In this document: positions 5,841 to 5,905 of the stretch, piece by piece
Numbering within the stretch: position 1 is the stretch's first letter
Layout of the letters: each line of letters opens with the position of its first letter
Origin: Chloroflexota bacterium
Lineage (GTDB): Bacteria; Chloroflexota; Anaerolineae; VGOG01
DNA: 5,905 nt
Reading direction: 5' to 3'
Assembly (NCBI GenBank): GCA_030615705.1
Contig: JAUWYT010000117.1
Location: 1 to 5,905, forward strand
Notes under the pieces: model-generated
Databases searched by the model: none
Seen by the model: only the letters and a program-made list of their open reading frames with translations
What the model was told of the DNA's origin: nothing
Position numbers and translations under genes: made by a program

Positions 5841-5905
5841 ATGTTAGAACATCAAACCAAGAGTCGTCAAATCGTCCGCATTGACGAAGAACTGTGCAAC
5901 GGTTG
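5841..5905 (+). CDS. 4Fe-4S ferredoxin-like protein, N-terminal fragment (continues past window)
   Basis: Only 21 codons plus two bases are visible, beginning at ATG 5841 with CGGAGA at 5833-5838 upstream. The peptide ends in IVRIDEELCNG followed by TG, the first two bases of a probable second Cys codon. IDEELCNGC is the typical lead-in to a CxxCxxC iron-sulfur site in bacterial 4Fe-4S proteins. Such genes often sit beside hcp and are thought to supply electrons to it. Because the clusters themselves lie outside the window, the full architecture (two-cluster ferredoxin or a larger dicluster protein) cannot be judged. Confidence 0.7.
   Translation, partial: MLEHQTKSRQIVRIDEELCNG

Noticed and set aside
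1..5905. CRISPR array, tRNA/rRNA genes, insertion sequences or long repeats
   Set aside because: No periodic repeats, transposase fragments, inverted terminal repeats or RNA gene signatures were seen on either strand.

Overview
The window is a GC-rich stretch of bacterial DNA in which every recognisable gene lies on the + strand, with short gaps or start/stop overlaps. This looks like one or two co-directional operons. The content suggests an anaerobe or facultative anaerobe. It has a class I (anaerobe-type) hybrid-cluster protein, a ferredoxin-like gene beside it, a membrane-anchored c-type cytochrome and, most tellingly, two genes that appear to encode selenocysteine. A Chloroflexota-like anaerobe is a guess from general protein flavour only; the sequence does not fix the taxon.

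Layout. 2-802 is the 3' end of a copper-type P1B ATPase. 835-1680 is an FTR1-family iron permease. 1717-2154 is a rhodanese-domain lipoprotein. 2164-2397 and 2411-about 2715 are two consecutive small glutaredoxin genes. In each, an in-frame TGA replaces the first cysteine of the CxxC redox motif (UxxC). Each TGA is followed at almost the same distance by a hairpin with a 5-nt AG(T/G)TT loop, which fits a bacterial SECIS element. Conventional annotation would call both genes broken or miss them. The second also carries an in-frame TAG and seems to lose its natural stop. 2712-3112 is a DUF302 protein split by an apparent one-base frameshift in a run of six Gs. 3112-3513 is a small two-helix membrane protein with a Met/Gly/Cys-rich loop and a C-terminal zinc ribbon. 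3518-4036 is a membrane-anchored monohaem cytochrome c. After a 91-base gap with a strong ribosome-binding site come hcp (4128-5807) and the start of a 4Fe-4S ferredoxin-like gene (5841 to the window end).

How the genes may work together. The left part is metal traffic (copper export, iron uptake). The middle is thiol/selenol redox chemistry beside a sulfur-handling lipoprotein, with a membrane zinc-ribbon protein and a cytochrome. The right part is nitrosative/oxidative defence (Hcp and a probable electron donor). A role in metal and redox stress is a reasonable inference, but no direct functional link can be read from the sequence. The most valuable observation is the tandem pair of selenocysteine glutaredoxins with matched SECIS-like hairpins.
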